DNA of 20,767 bases from an uncultured Ruminococcus sp. (GTDB taxonomy: Bacteria; Bacillota; Clostridia; Oscillospirales; Ruminococcaceae). The translations under genes were made by a program, and so were the position numbers. The number at the start of each line of letters is the position of its first letter. The stretch's first letter is position 1. Under the pieces are notes generated by a model. That model did no database searches and was not told the DNA's origin. It saw only the letters and a program-made list of their open reading frames with translations. Where the stretch lies: positions 1 through 20,767 of the forward strand of contig CACYBC010000085.1 of NCBI GenBank assembly GCA_902772615.1. Reading direction: 5' to 3'. Shown in pieces: positions 9,484 to 16,608 of the stretch.

Positions 9484-9926
9484 CTGTTCTCAGCCTCGAG
9501 CGCCATTATCTTATCGACTCTGCGCTGATGCCTGCCGCCTTCAAATTCAACAGAGAGGTACGCATCAACGATCTCGCACGCCAGCCCGTCTCCGACGACC
9601 CTGCCTCCGAAACACAGTACGTTTGCATCATTGTGAAGTCTGGTGTACTTCGCGGAATAAGTATCGCTGCAGCATGCCGCACGTATGCCTTTTATCTTGT
9701 TTGCAGCCATCGAGATGCCGATACCGGTCCCGCAGATCAGGATCCCTCTTTCACATTCTCCGCTGAGTATCTTGCCGCATCCCTCCCGTGCGATATCGGG
9801 ATAATCGCAGCTCTTCGGCTCATAACAGCCGACATCGGTGACCTCATGCCCCAGTTCCACAAGGTGAGCCTTTACCGCTTCTTTGAGTTCAAAACCGCCG
9901 TGGTCACTGCCTATCATCAGTTTCAT
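9480..9926 (-). CDS. rpiB: Ribose-5-phosphate isomerase B
   Basis: RpiB interconverts ribose 5-phosphate and ribulose 5-phosphate in the cytosolic non-oxidative pentose phosphate pathway; some relatives (LacAB, RpiB-like) act on other sugar phosphates. The 148-residue length is standard. Visible catalytic and binding features are GSDHGG with D8 and H9, the active-site cysteine C65 in ICGTGIGISMAANK, and H98 in RLHNDANVLCFGGRVVG. The C-terminal GGRHQRRVDKI segment is also typical. The ATG at 9926 has AGGAGA 7 nt upstream and overlaps the tsaB stop by 4 nt; the gene in turn overlaps the small membrane protein gene by 4 nt. An allose 6-phosphate or other isomerase activity cannot be excluded. 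Confidence 0.95.
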   Translation of the reverse strand: MKLMIGSDHGGFELKEAVKAHLVELGHEVTDVGCYEPKSCDYPDIAREGCGKILSGECERGILICGTGIGISMAANKIKGIRAACCSDTYSAKYTRLHNDANVLCFGGRVVGDGLACEIVDAYLSVEFEGGRHQRRVDKIMALEAENR

Positions 9927-10627
9927 GTCTGTTTCTCCTCTCGATTGCTTTGTATCCTGTTTCTCTCAGCTTGGGAAAGCTGGAGATAGAACGGTCTCAG
10001 TTCCTCTGCGCTGCAGAGCTGTCCCTTCTCAGCCATTGATCCTGCCGCTTCACATACGTAGCGGGCATGGACAAATCTCATATCGTCACCAGCGTACTCG
10101 GCTCCGTCGATATAGGAAGATGCTTCTGCAGAAATATCTCCGACGACGAGAGGCGCGTTCAGCCCCGCCGTCCTTGAGGCATCGTTCAGTTCGGAGAAAG
10201 GCAGCACGCACTCGTCCATCACTTTCTTCAGTTCTCCGTTTTCGGATCTGTACGCAGCGCAGTATGCTCTCCGTTGTCTGGCATCCAGAACAGTCAGTAT
10301 GTCTCGGCCTGAATCCTTCAGCGGTTCTGCGAGTGCCAGAAAAGTGGACACTCCCGCACACTTTGCACCCGTTGCGAACGCCATTCCCTTTATCAGCCCC
10401 ATACCTATCCTGAGCCCGGTAAATGAACCGGGTCCGGAAGTCACCGCAAACACGTCAACATCACCGGGGCTTATGCCTCCGGCCCGAATCGCCTCATCAC
10501 ATCTGACAAGCAGAGTCTGCGAATGCGTAAGGCCTTCGTTTGCATATGCCTCGTACAACAATTCACCGTCTCTGCTGACCGCTGCGCTTCCCGCAGCGGA
10601 AGAAGAATCCACCCCAAGTATGATCAA
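9923..10627 (-). CDS. tsaB: tRNA t6A biosynthesis protein TsaB
   Basis: TsaB (YeaZ) is the non-catalytic ASKHA-fold partner of TsaD in the complex that installs threonylcarbamoyladenosine at position 37 of ANN-decoding tRNAs. The 234-residue protein shows the N-terminal ILGVDSSS strand-turn, the conserved SGPGSFTGLRIG block (64-75), DARQRRAY (115-122) and the C-terminal RPFYLQLSQAER tail typical of the family. The start is TTG at 10627, supported by AAGGAGA 7 nt upstream and a 4-nt TTGA overlap with the tsaE stop. It also overlaps rpiB by 4 nt. tsaB directly after tsaE is a widespread arrangement, but the usual rimI and tsaD do not follow and must be elsewhere in the genome. Confidence 0.95.
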   Translation of the reverse strand: MIILGVDSSSAAGSAAVSRDGELLYEAYANEGLTHSQTLLVRCDEAIRAGGISPGDVDVFAVTSGPGSFTGLRIGMGLIKGMAFATGAKCAGVSTFLALAEPLKDSGRDILTVLDARQRRAYCAAYRSENGELKKVMDECVLPFSELNDASRTAGLNAPLVVGDISAEASSYIDGAEYAGDDMRFVHARYVCEAAGSMAEKGQLCSAEELRPFYLQLSQAERNRIQSNREEKQT

Positions 10628-11064
10628 AACGATATCTCCTTCGGGAAATCTATCTCTATAGTCCTTGTATCGCCCTTTCCATGTTCTATCCTTATCTTTA
10701 CCGTCGCATCGTCAACGACGAACGGAACATTTTCGCTCCATTCCATAAAGACGGCCATGGATCCGTCAAGGTAATCGTAGAATCCCGTTCCGTAAAGTTC
10801 ATCCTCCGAAGAGATCCGGTACATATCGAAATGCGCCAGATCAAGCCTCCCTCCGCGGTATTCGTTTACTATGGCAAAAGTCGGGCTGCTCACTGTGCAG
10901 TCATACCCGAGCCCCCGCAGGACTCCGCGTGTGAATGCTGTTTTTCCCGCCCCGAGATCTCCGTACATAGCTACGAGAGTTCCAGGTTCAAGGTATTCGG
11001 AGAACTTTTTCCCCAGTTCTTCCGTCTCTGCCTGAGACGAAGTAGTGAATCTATAAGTATTCAT
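10624..11064 (-). CDS. tsaE: tRNA t6A biosynthesis ATPase TsaE
   Basis: TsaE (YjeE) is the small ATPase that drives turnover of the TsaBD complex in t6A37 synthesis. The 146-residue protein has Walker A GDLGAGKT (35-42), the switch-like SSPTFAIVNEY block (59-69), HFDMYRI with D80, and MEW with E108. These agree with the family's conserved positions. The ATG at 11064 shares one base with the tmcAL stop (TGATG), and no clear ribosome site precedes it, so translation probably restarts after tmcAL. It overlaps tsaB by 4 nt at the other end. Nothing unusual was seen in length or residues. Confidence 0.95.
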   Translation of the reverse strand: MNTYRFTTSSQAETEELGKKFSEYLEPGTLVAMYGDLGAGKTAFTRGVLRGLGYDCTVSSPTFAIVNEYRGGRLDLAHFDMYRISSEDELYGTGFYDYLDGSMAVFMEWSENVPFVVDDATVKIRIEHGKGDTRTIEIDFPKEISF

Positions 11065-12209
11065 CAGTTTCTGACTGTGAGCCGCCTGCTGAGGTCCTCC
11101 CCCGCAGGCTGCGGGATCTTTCTAATGATGTTGTAGATATCTGTAGCTCTCATCTCTTCAGCTGCTATCAAAGCCGCATCTTCCGAAGCAGAAGAAAGCT
11201 TTGCGATGTTTTCAGACACGGGAACGGCTGTCTTCTCAGCGATATCTCCAAGCAGTTCTTTCCCCCCTGTTCCGATGGCAAGGATCCTTGCATAAGGGGG
11301 AATCGCTGGAGCAATCCCGAAAATGCCGCACACAGCGCAGGCTACAGCCCTCCTGATCCTGCTGAGAGTGAAATTCTTAGAGTTCACCGCCGCATAGAAT
11401 TCCTCAAGCGAGGCGGCCTCTCTTGCAGCCTTGTAGAATCTGCTCTCCAGTCCCCCGGACATATCCGGGATCCTTCTCACGTCGTTCTCGGATACCTGCC
11501 TGAGCATGGCCATGGCAACAGCATCCCATCTTTCGGCCGAGAACGTGTCTCCCCTTCTGATAAGTTCCGCGCATCCGGAAGTCACATACCCTTCAGTGTC
11601 TTCGTGATTGCGTATCTTCTCCCTGACGGAATGAGCGCTGTATCCGTCTTCTTCCCTCTTCATAGTCTGCACAGCCATCCCTGAAGAGCATGAGATCAGG
11701 GCTCTCAGATAATCGATCGCGAGGATATTGTTTGCCTTGGACATCTCCTCGGCAGCTGCTCTGCCGCATATCTCGCCGACAGCATACGAAAGCGCGCGGG
11801 GATAACTGTAGCCGCCTGCGCACAATTCGCTTACTCTGGCTCTTGTTTCTTTATCATCAACAGTCACAGCGATATCTTTCAGAAGATCGATATTACCGCA
11901 TTCACTGCCGAAAAAAAGAGTATCGACCGCTCCGAGGGCATCCAGAAGTCCCACCGATGCGGCCGCAAACCTTTCCGAAGATGAAAGTGAATACCTGACG
12001 GGAAGTTCAAAAACAAGGCTGAAGCCCTGGTCTACCAGATCCGCTGCTCTGTCAAACTTTGATATGACTGCAGGTTCTCCACGCTGTACGAAGTCTCCGG
12101 ACATCACGGCGACCAGTCTGTCCGCGCCTCTTTCGAAGGCTTCCTTTATCAGTTTTCCATGCCCGGTATGGTAGGGATTGCACTCGCAGACGACCCCGAA
12201 AACACTCAT
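11064..12209 (-). CDS. tmcAL: tRNA(Met) cytidine acetate ligase TmcAL (YlbM family)
   Basis: TmcAL activates free acetate with ATP and transfers it to the wobble cytidine of elongator tRNA-Met (ac4C34), as shown for the B. subtilis YlbM protein. The 381-residue product begins MSVFGVVCECNPYHTGH with the nucleotidyltransferase HxGH motif at 14-17. It continues with MSGDFVQRGEPA (36-47), an FELP segment and FGSE (100-103), all characteristic of the family. The frame stays open upstream to 12302, but the family alignment and an AAAGGGG site just upstream support ATG 12209. It is probably the first gene of the ten-gene run and diverges from ackA, whose pathway produces acetate, TmcAL's substrate. 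Confidence 0.93.
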   Translation of the reverse strand: MSVFGVVCECNPYHTGHGKLIKEAFERGADRLVAVMSGDFVQRGEPAVISKFDRAADLVDQGFSLVFELPVRYSLSSSERFAAASVGLLDALGAVDTLFFGSECGNIDLLKDIAVTVDDKETRARVSELCAGGYSYPRALSYAVGEICGRAAAEEMSKANNILAIDYLRALISCSSGMAVQTMKREEDGYSAHSVREKIRNHEDTEGYVTSGCAELIRRGDTFSAERWDAVAMAMLRQVSENDVRRIPDMSGGLESRFYKAAREAASLEEFYAAVNSKNFTLSRIRRAVACAVCGIFGIAPAIPPYARILAIGTGGKELLGDIAEKTAVPVSENIAKLSSASEDAALIAAEEMRATDIYNIIRKIPQPAGEDLSRRLTVRN

Positions 12210-12228
12210 CTGAGGCCCCTTTCCGTCC

Positions 12229-12256
12229 TTGCAAAACACCTTTGTATCGTTATAAT
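12229..12256 (+). promoter_or_regulatory. Sigma-A-type promoter for ackA
   Basis: TTGCAA (-35, 12229-12234) is followed after 16 bases by a perfect TATAAT (-10, 12251-12256), predicting a start near 12263 and a leader of about 43 nt before ackA. A second perfect TATAAT at 12267-12272 has only a poorly spaced TTGTAT (19 bases) and may be secondary. Confidence 0.6.
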
Positions 12257-12284
12257 TATAGTTGCGTATAATAGGCTTTGTAAA
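12255..12284 (-). promoter_or_regulatory. Sigma-A-type promoter for tmcAL and the long operon
   Basis: On the minus strand, TTTACA (-35, 12284-12279) is followed after 18 bases by TATAAT (-10, 12260-12255). This predicts a start near 12248 and a leader of about 39 nt before the tmcAL ATG. The -10 is the mirror image of the ackA -10 within the palindrome TATAATTATA (12251-12260). Confidence 0.6.
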
Positions 12285-12305
12285 GCGACAAAAAAGGAGC
12301 ACGAA

Positions 12306-13508
12306 ATGAAGGTTCTAGTTATAAATGCCGGTTCCAGCAGCCTTAAATATCAGCTGATCGAGATGGACAACGAACAGGTGATCTGCAAGGGAAACTGCGA
12401 GCGTATAGGTGCCGGCGGCTTTATCACGCACAGCGTCACCGGCGGTGCAAAGGTCGAAAAGAAGATGGATTTCCCGACACACAAGGAGGCTTTCCTTGAA
12501 GTCGTGAAGCAGATGACTTCCGGCGAAGGAAAAGTAATCGACGATGTCAGCGAGATCGTCGCCGTTGGACACAGAGTCCTCCACGGCAGCGAGATCTATA
12601 AGCAGAGCACTCTGGTGACCGATGAAGTAATCGATACCATATATGATCTGCGTGAACTCGGTCCCCTTCACAACCCGCCTCAGGCAATCGCCATGAGAGC
12701 CTGCCGAGAAGTATTCGGACCTGATGTTCCGATGGTCGCTGTCTTTGATACATCGTTCCATCAGACGATGCCTCCGAAAAGCTATATTTTCCCGATCCCC
12801 TATGAATACTATGAAAAATATTCCATCCGTCGCTACGGATTCCACGGAACTTCCCACCGCTATGTGAGCAAGCGTTTCTTTGAACTCAGAGGCATCGATC
12901 CCGAAGGAACAAGGATCATCACATGCCATCTCGGAAACGGAAGTTCTCTGTGTGCGATCATGGACGGCAAGTGCTTTGACACATCCATGGGCCTTACGCC
13001 TCTCGACGGTTTCATCATGGGGACCAGAAGCGGCGGGATCGATCCTTCTGTCGTCACATACATTGCCAATAAAGAAGGGCTCACCCCCGATCAGCTCAGC
13101 GATCTCATGAACAAAAAATCCGGCTTCCTCGGAGTAAGTGGAGTATCAAGCGACTGCAGGGATATCCGCCAGGCCGCAAAAGAGGGCAACGAGAGAGCAC
13201 AGCTCACGGTCGACATCCTTGTTCATCAGATCAAGAGATTCCTCGGCGGCTATGCCGCAGAGATGGGCGGAGTCGATGCAGTCATATTCACCGGCGGCAT
13301 CGGTGAAAATGACGCGGAGACCCGTGAGGCCATCTGCGAAGGAATGGAATACATGGGGCTCAAGATCAGCAAGGAACTGAACGACGAAGCCAGCCGCAAG
13401 GAAGCGGTGTTCTCCACTCCTGACAGCAAGGTCCTTGCAATGGTCCTGCCCACAAACGAAGAGATCATGATCGCCAGAGACACTCTTGAAGTCGCAGGTC
13501 TGAAATAA
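12306..13508 (+). CDS. ackA: Acetate kinase
   Basis: AckA reversibly converts acetyl phosphate plus ADP to acetate plus ATP, the main substrate-level ATP step of acetogenic fermentation in the cytosol. The 400-residue product matches the family length. Both signatures are present: VLVINAGSSSLKY near the N-terminus (N7) and RYGFHGTSH with H180. Active-site residues R90, D148, R241 and E385 sit where the family has them, as do GHR and the ATP-binding HLGNGSS and GGIGEN segments. The ATG at 12306 has AAGGAGC just upstream; the frame is open further upstream, but that part overlaps the promoter and tmcAL. Phosphotransacetylase, often adjacent in Clostridia, is not in this window. A strong terminator follows, so ackA looks monocistronic. 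Confidence 0.97.
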   Translation: MKVLVINAGSSSLKYQLIEMDNEQVICKGNCERIGAGGFITHSVTGGAKVEKKMDFPTHKEAFLEVVKQMTSGEGKVIDDVSEIVAVGHRVLHGSEIYKQSTLVTDEVIDTIYDLRELGPLHNPPQAIAMRACREVFGPDVPMVAVFDTSFHQTMPPKSYIFPIPYEYYEKYSIRRYGFHGTSHRYVSKRFFELRGIDPEGTRIITCHLGNGSSLCAIMDGKCFDTSMGLTPLDGFIMGTRSGGIDPSVVTYIANKEGLTPDQLSDLMNKKSGFLGVSGVSSDCRDIRQAAKEGNERAQLTVDILVHQIKRFLGGYAAEMGGVDAVIFTGGIGENDAETREAICEGMEYMGLKISKELNDEASRKEAVFSTPDSKVLAMVLPTNEEIMIARDTLEVAGLK

Positions 13509-13532
13509 CCGGTTTCATCCATTAATAATGCT

Positions 13533-13566
13533 CCGGCCGCTGTTTGTCACAGCGGCCGGTTTTCTT
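13533..13566 (+). terminator. Intrinsic terminator of ackA
   Basis: A perfect 11-bp stem (CCGGCCGCTGT, 13533-13543, pairing with ACAGCGGCCGG, 13549-13559) closes a 5-nt loop and is followed by TTTTCTT. It lies 25 nt after the ackA stop. Confidence 0.93.
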
Positions 13567-13633
13567 GTATTAACAGTTTGTTTCAAATGACTTAACAATA
13601 TATTGACAGTCCTCAGCTATCATATTTACAGTA

Positions 13634-13666
13634 ACATTCGTGAGCGGAACGACAACTCACGAATGT
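13634..13666. repeat. 11-bp perfect inverted repeat in intergenic region
   Basis: ACATTCGTGAG (13634-13644) and CTCACGAATGT (13656-13666) are perfect inverted copies separated by 11 bases. It could be an RNA hairpin at the 5' end of a short transcript, or a protein-binding site. A consensus TTGACA (13603-13608) lies 26 bases upstream of it, but the -10 that should follow is poor (TTTACA at 16-base spacing). The sequence does not match the Firmicute LexA box. Confidence 0.6.
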
Positions 13667-13724
13667 CGACTCACTCTTCTCCTCATTTTTGTACCTTTAC
13701 TCCTGTCCGTCAGTGACAGGAGGC

Positions 13725-13755
13725 ACAGGCCCCGGCAGGGGCCTGTTTTCTTTTT
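13725..13755 (+). terminator. Strong intrinsic terminator with no protein gene directly upstream
   Basis: ACAGGCCCC (13725-13733) pairs perfectly with GGGGCCTGT (13738-13746) around a GGCA loop, followed by TTTCTTTTT. It lies about 190 nt beyond the ackA terminator and 40 nt before the M15 gene's -10. Confidence 0.85.
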
Positions 13756-13771
13756 GCAGCATTTCTGCGCT

Positions 13772-13801
13772 TTGTGCAGCGGCCTCAAAAGAGGATATAA
13801 T
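13772..13801 (+). promoter_or_regulatory. Probable promoter of the M15 peptidase gene
   Basis: TTGTGC (13772-13777), 18 bases, then a perfect TATAAT (13796-13801) predicts a start near 13808 and a very short leader before the ribosome site AAGGAGA (13819-13825). The -35 is only a partial match. Confidence 0.5.
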
Positions 13802-13830
13802 AAACATAACAATCTAGTAAGGAGACAGCG

Positions 13831-15390
13831 GTGCGTAAAAAAGAAAAAACAGCATCTGATGCTGTGCCCGTAGAAAAGAACAGAAAAAAGAAAGCGCTGG
13901 CAGTAACCGCGGCGATCGTTGTTCTGATCGCTGCCGGGCTGGTACTCTATGATGTCGTCGGTCCAGGGCTCATCAATCACCAGGTCTCATTTGACTGCTC
14001 CGGCGGAGATGCAATAGACCCTGTAAGAGTCAAACTCGGGAGAAAACTTGACCTCCCGGTTCCTGTCAGACAGGATTACACCTTTACAGGATGGTCTATA
14101 GACGGCAGGGAGATCTCGTCTCCTTTTGCCCCCGAAGAAGATGTCACTCTCACAGCGGGATGGATCGGCAACGAATATACTGTTTCATTCGACCCGGCCG
14201 GAGGTTCTCAGGACGGGCTGGAGCCTGTCACTCTGCGGACCGGAGATAAGCTCACGGTTCCTTCAGCCATTCCCGTCAGAGAGGGATATGTGTTTGAAGG
14301 ATGGAACGCTCCCGACGGAAGTCCCGTCAACGCAGAGACTGTCCTTCCCTGGGGCAACTGTGTGCTGACTGCAGCATGGGATTATGAATACTATGACCTT
14401 ATACTTGATACCGACGGCGGCGGCAGCGCAGATCAGATCAGTTACCATATAGACGATGTCCTTTCTCTCCCTTCCGTAAGCAAAAAAGGTTATCATCTGA
14501 CCGGCTGGTACGATCAGGACGGAAATGAATATAAAAACGGAGACGTCATTCCGGTCGGCGGGCTCACGCTCAAAGCAGAATGGGAGAGAAACACATTCAA
14601 GGTATCCTTTGATTCCAACGGCGGCAGCAATGTCAGTCCGGTCTCGGTGAACGAAGGCGATGCATTCAGATATCCGCAGGCGCCGTGGCGGGACGGATAT
14701 GTCTTTGCAGGATGGACAGACGGATCCGGAAATGATGTTGCGGATGGCACTGTCCTGTCCGGTCCTGTAACACTTTACGCGAAATGGAATGTGCAGCCTG
14801 ATGAGTACACCTCAAACGGCTACAAGATAACCAAGAAGAATGGCATCACGTATATCGGAGGCGTCATCATCGCCAACAAGACATATCCCCTTCCATCCAC
14901 ATATGCCCCGGGCGGCCTCACCTCAGACTGCAATGCGGCTTTCAGCAGGATGAAAGAGGCAGCCGCCGCAGACGGCATCAGTCTGTCCATAGTATCCGGA
15001 TACAGATCCTACAGCACTCAGGAATCGATCTACTGGAGATATGTCGACAGACGCGGCATGGAGAAAGCGGACACATTCTCGGCAAGGCCGGGCCATTCCG
15101 AGCATCAGACGGGCCTTGCGATGGATCTCAATTCACTGGACGACAACTTCGGGGACACTCCCGAGGGCATGTGGCTGGCCGAGCATTGCCATGAATACGG
15201 ATTCATCATCAGATACCCGAAGAACAAACAGAGCATCACCGGATACAAATATGAACCCTGGCACGTGAGATATCTTGGAACCGAACTGGCAACGAAAGTC
15301 TATGAATCGGGACTCTGTCTTGAGGAATACTTCGGCATTACTTCCAAATATCAGATAGCATCCGCATACGATCAGTTCGGAAGAAACTGA
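13831..15390 (+). CDS. Membrane-anchored M15/VanY-type D-Ala-D-Ala carboxypeptidase with four InlB B-repeats
   Basis: The predicted activity is a zinc D,D-carboxypeptidase that trims the terminal D-Ala of peptidoglycan stem peptides outside the membrane. The 519-residue protein starts at GTG 13831, with AAGGAGA 5 nt upstream. A lysine-rich cytoplasmic tip is followed by one membrane segment (about 21-42) with no lipobox or LPXTG motif, so it is a signal anchor. Four InlB B-repeat (Flg_new-type) units follow, at about 50-112, 115-184, 187-252 and 254-320, each with the pattern V-x-F-[D/N]-x-x-GG...GY-x-F-x-GW...L-x-A-x-W. The M15B catalytic domain spans about 330-500: SEHQTGLAMD supplies H425 and D432, and EPWH supplies E475 and H478. 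All zinc and catalytic positions are intact. It is monocistronic, with its own promoter and a shared terminator. The repeats presumably space or attach the enzyme within the wall (inference). Confidence 0.93.
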   Translation: MRKKEKTASDAVPVEKNRKKKALAVTAAIVVLIAAGLVLYDVVGPGLINHQVSFDCSGGDAIDPVRVKLGRKLDLPVPVRQDYTFTGWSIDGREISSPFAPEEDVTLTAGWIGNEYTVSFDPAGGSQDGLEPVTLRTGDKLTVPSAIPVREGYVFEGWNAPDGSPVNAETVLPWGNCVLTAAWDYEYYDLILDTDGGGSADQISYHIDDVLSLPSVSKKGYHLTGWYDQDGNEYKNGDVIPVGGLTLKAEWERNTFKVSFDSNGGSNVSPVSVNEGDAFRYPQAPWRDGYVFAGWTDGSGNDVADGTVLSGPVTLYAKWNVQPDEYTSNGYKITKKNGITYIGGVIIANKTYPLPSTYAPGGLTSDCNAAFSRMKEAAAADGISLSIVSGYRSYSTQESIYWRYVDRRGMEKADTFSARPGHSEHQTGLAMDLNSLDDNFGDTPEGMWLAEHCHEYGFIIRYPKNKQSITGYKYEPWHVRYLGTELATKVYESGLCLEEYFGITSKYQIASAYDQFGRN

Positions 15391-15396
15391 TCTCTG

Positions 15397-15438
15397 AAAA
15401 AACAGAAAGGCTGCAGCAATAGATGCTGCAGCCTTTCT
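15397..15438 (-). terminator. Shared terminator between convergent M15 and esterase genes
   Basis: A perfect 15-bp stem (AGAAAGGCTGCAGCA, 15404-15418, with TGCTGCAGCCTTTCT, 15424-15438) closes a 5-nt loop. On the minus strand it is followed by G and six T, so it best serves the esterase genes. On the plus strand the T-run is poor, but the strong stem can also end the M15 transcript, whose stop is 13 nt upstream. Confidence 0.9.
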
Positions 15439-15453
15439 ATTATGAGATGCCGA

Positions 15454-16593
15454 TTATTTGAAGAGCCTCTTTACGAACTCTGCAACGCCGTAGCGCCACG
15501 GTGCCCACTCATGATAGCCGGGGGATTCGAAGAATACGATCTTGTATCCCTGCTCGCGCATCTCTCTGGTCTGCTTTTTGAGCATCGGTCCTGCCGGCTC
15601 ATACGAACCTGCGTTTACAAAGAACAGATCGAAATTCTCATTGAACTTCACCGGATCGCTGAGCAGTCCGAGTTTGTCTTCCCTGTCGGAACGGATCCCG
15701 GGAGCACTGAGAACGCCTGCGTTCGCGAAGACTTCAGGATATTTGATGACGGTGTTCATCGTCTGTCCGCCGCCCATTGAGAATCCGGAGACCGCCCTGT
15801 GATGACGGTCTGCTATGGTGCGGTACTTCTTGTCTATGAAAGGAACACAGTCGTTCGCGATAAGATCTTCCACGGGGCTCGCCACGGGATTCGTGCCGAT
15901 AACTCCGTCTTTCCTGTAGACATATCCGCAGTTAAGAACTACGATCATCTCTTCGCACTGTCCGTCAGCAAGCAGGTTGTCCATGATGTTGTTGATCTTG
16001 CCCTGCCAGATCCAGCAGGACTCCGCTTCTCCGCCGCCGTGCTGCAGATAGAATACCGGATACCTCTTGTCTCTGTTCTGCTCGTATTTGGGAGGAGTAT
16101 ATACCCAGCAAGTGCGCCAGTCGCCGACAGTCTCCGAATAGAAGTAATTCATCCTCACGCTGCCGTGGGGGATATCATCATGGAAGAGATAGAAATCCGA
16201 ATACTTATCGGGCAGCTCAAAGAAGTTCATGACACGGCCGAAACCGTATCCGTAAGGCATATACGGGTTGAGCGCTCTTGTCCCGTCAACATAGAAGTTG
16301 ACGAAATGGAATGCAGATTCCAGTCCGGGAACTGTTACTCTCCACCATCCGTCCTCGCCTTTTTCCATATCAATGGGTGTGTCAGGGAATGATCCGCCTG
16401 TTCCTGCAACCTGGACCAGCTTTGCGTCAGGTGCATTGTAGGCGAACTTGACATCTCCGTTCTCAAGGACTTCAACGCCCTTGGGGAGATCGTAGTATGT
16501 GCCGGTGGCTCTGGTAAGGTCGCGGTGCGGGTCGTCCCAGAACAGCGCATGGGCCTTAAGGGCCTGATTCTCAAGTATTTCTTTTCTGATCAT
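15454..16593 (-). CDS. Cytosolic esterase, E-set/CBM48-like domain plus esterase D fold (copy 1)
   Basis: This is a 379-residue alpha/beta hydrolase of the esterase D (PF00756-type) group related to feruloyl/acetyl-xylan esterases. An N-terminal E-set/CBM48-like beta domain (about 35-110, with NGDVKFAYNAPDAKLVQVAG and GEDGWWRV) precedes the hydrolase domain (about 140-379). The nucleophile is S272 in GFSMGG, and the likely catalytic histidine is H361 in GYHEW. Where the paralogue has GGDDE, this copy has GSYE, so the acidic triad residue may be E332 or lie elsewhere. There is no signal peptide, so it acts in the cytosol, perhaps on imported oligosaccharides (inference). ATG 16593 is preferred over an in-frame TTG 6 nt upstream because GGGGGAGGA sits at ideal spacing. 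It follows its paralogue by 15 nt, in one operon. Confidence 0.88.
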   Translation of the reverse strand: MIRKEILENQALKAHALFWDDPHRDLTRATGTYYDLPKGVEVLENGDVKFAYNAPDAKLVQVAGTGGSFPDTPIDMEKGEDGWWRVTVPGLESAFHFVNFYVDGTRALNPYMPYGYGFGRVMNFFELPDKYSDFYLFHDDIPHGSVRMNYFYSETVGDWRTCWVYTPPKYEQNRDKRYPVFYLQHGGGEAESCWIWQGKINNIMDNLLADGQCEEMIVVLNCGYVYRKDGVIGTNPVASPVEDLIANDCVPFIDKKYRTIADRHHRAVSGFSMGGGQTMNTVIKYPEVFANAGVLSAPGIRSDREDKLGLLSDPVKFNENFDLFFVNAGSYEPAGPMLKKQTREMREQGYKIVFFESPGYHEWAPWRYGVAEFVKRLFK

Positions 16594-16608
16594 TGTCAAT
16601 CCTCCCCC

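Larger units (their letters stand above)
13634..13755 (+). other. Candidate short structured RNA or leader between ackA and the M15 gene
   Basis: The gap 13509-13830 has no credible protein gene. After the ackA terminator it holds, in order: the 11-bp inverted repeat (13634-13666), a pyrimidine-rich stretch, an 8-bp hairpin (CTCCTGTC 13700-13707 with GACAGGAG 13715-13722), and a second perfect intrinsic terminator (13725-13755). Because the ackA terminator already ends upstream transcription, this second terminator probably serves its own transcript of roughly 120 nt. No T-box or other riboswitch consensus was recognised, and the proposed promoter is weak. Confidence 0.35.

Noticed and set aside
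12159..12305. N-terminal extensions of ackA (from 12159) and tmcAL (from 12302)
   Set aside because: Both extensions cross the shared promoter and have no family similarity; ribosome sites and family starts support 12306 and 12209.
13700..13760. T-box or other known riboswitch ahead of the M15 gene
   Set aside because: The T-box consensus (TGGNACCGCG-type antiterminator) is absent, and the gene has its own TATAAT after the terminator.
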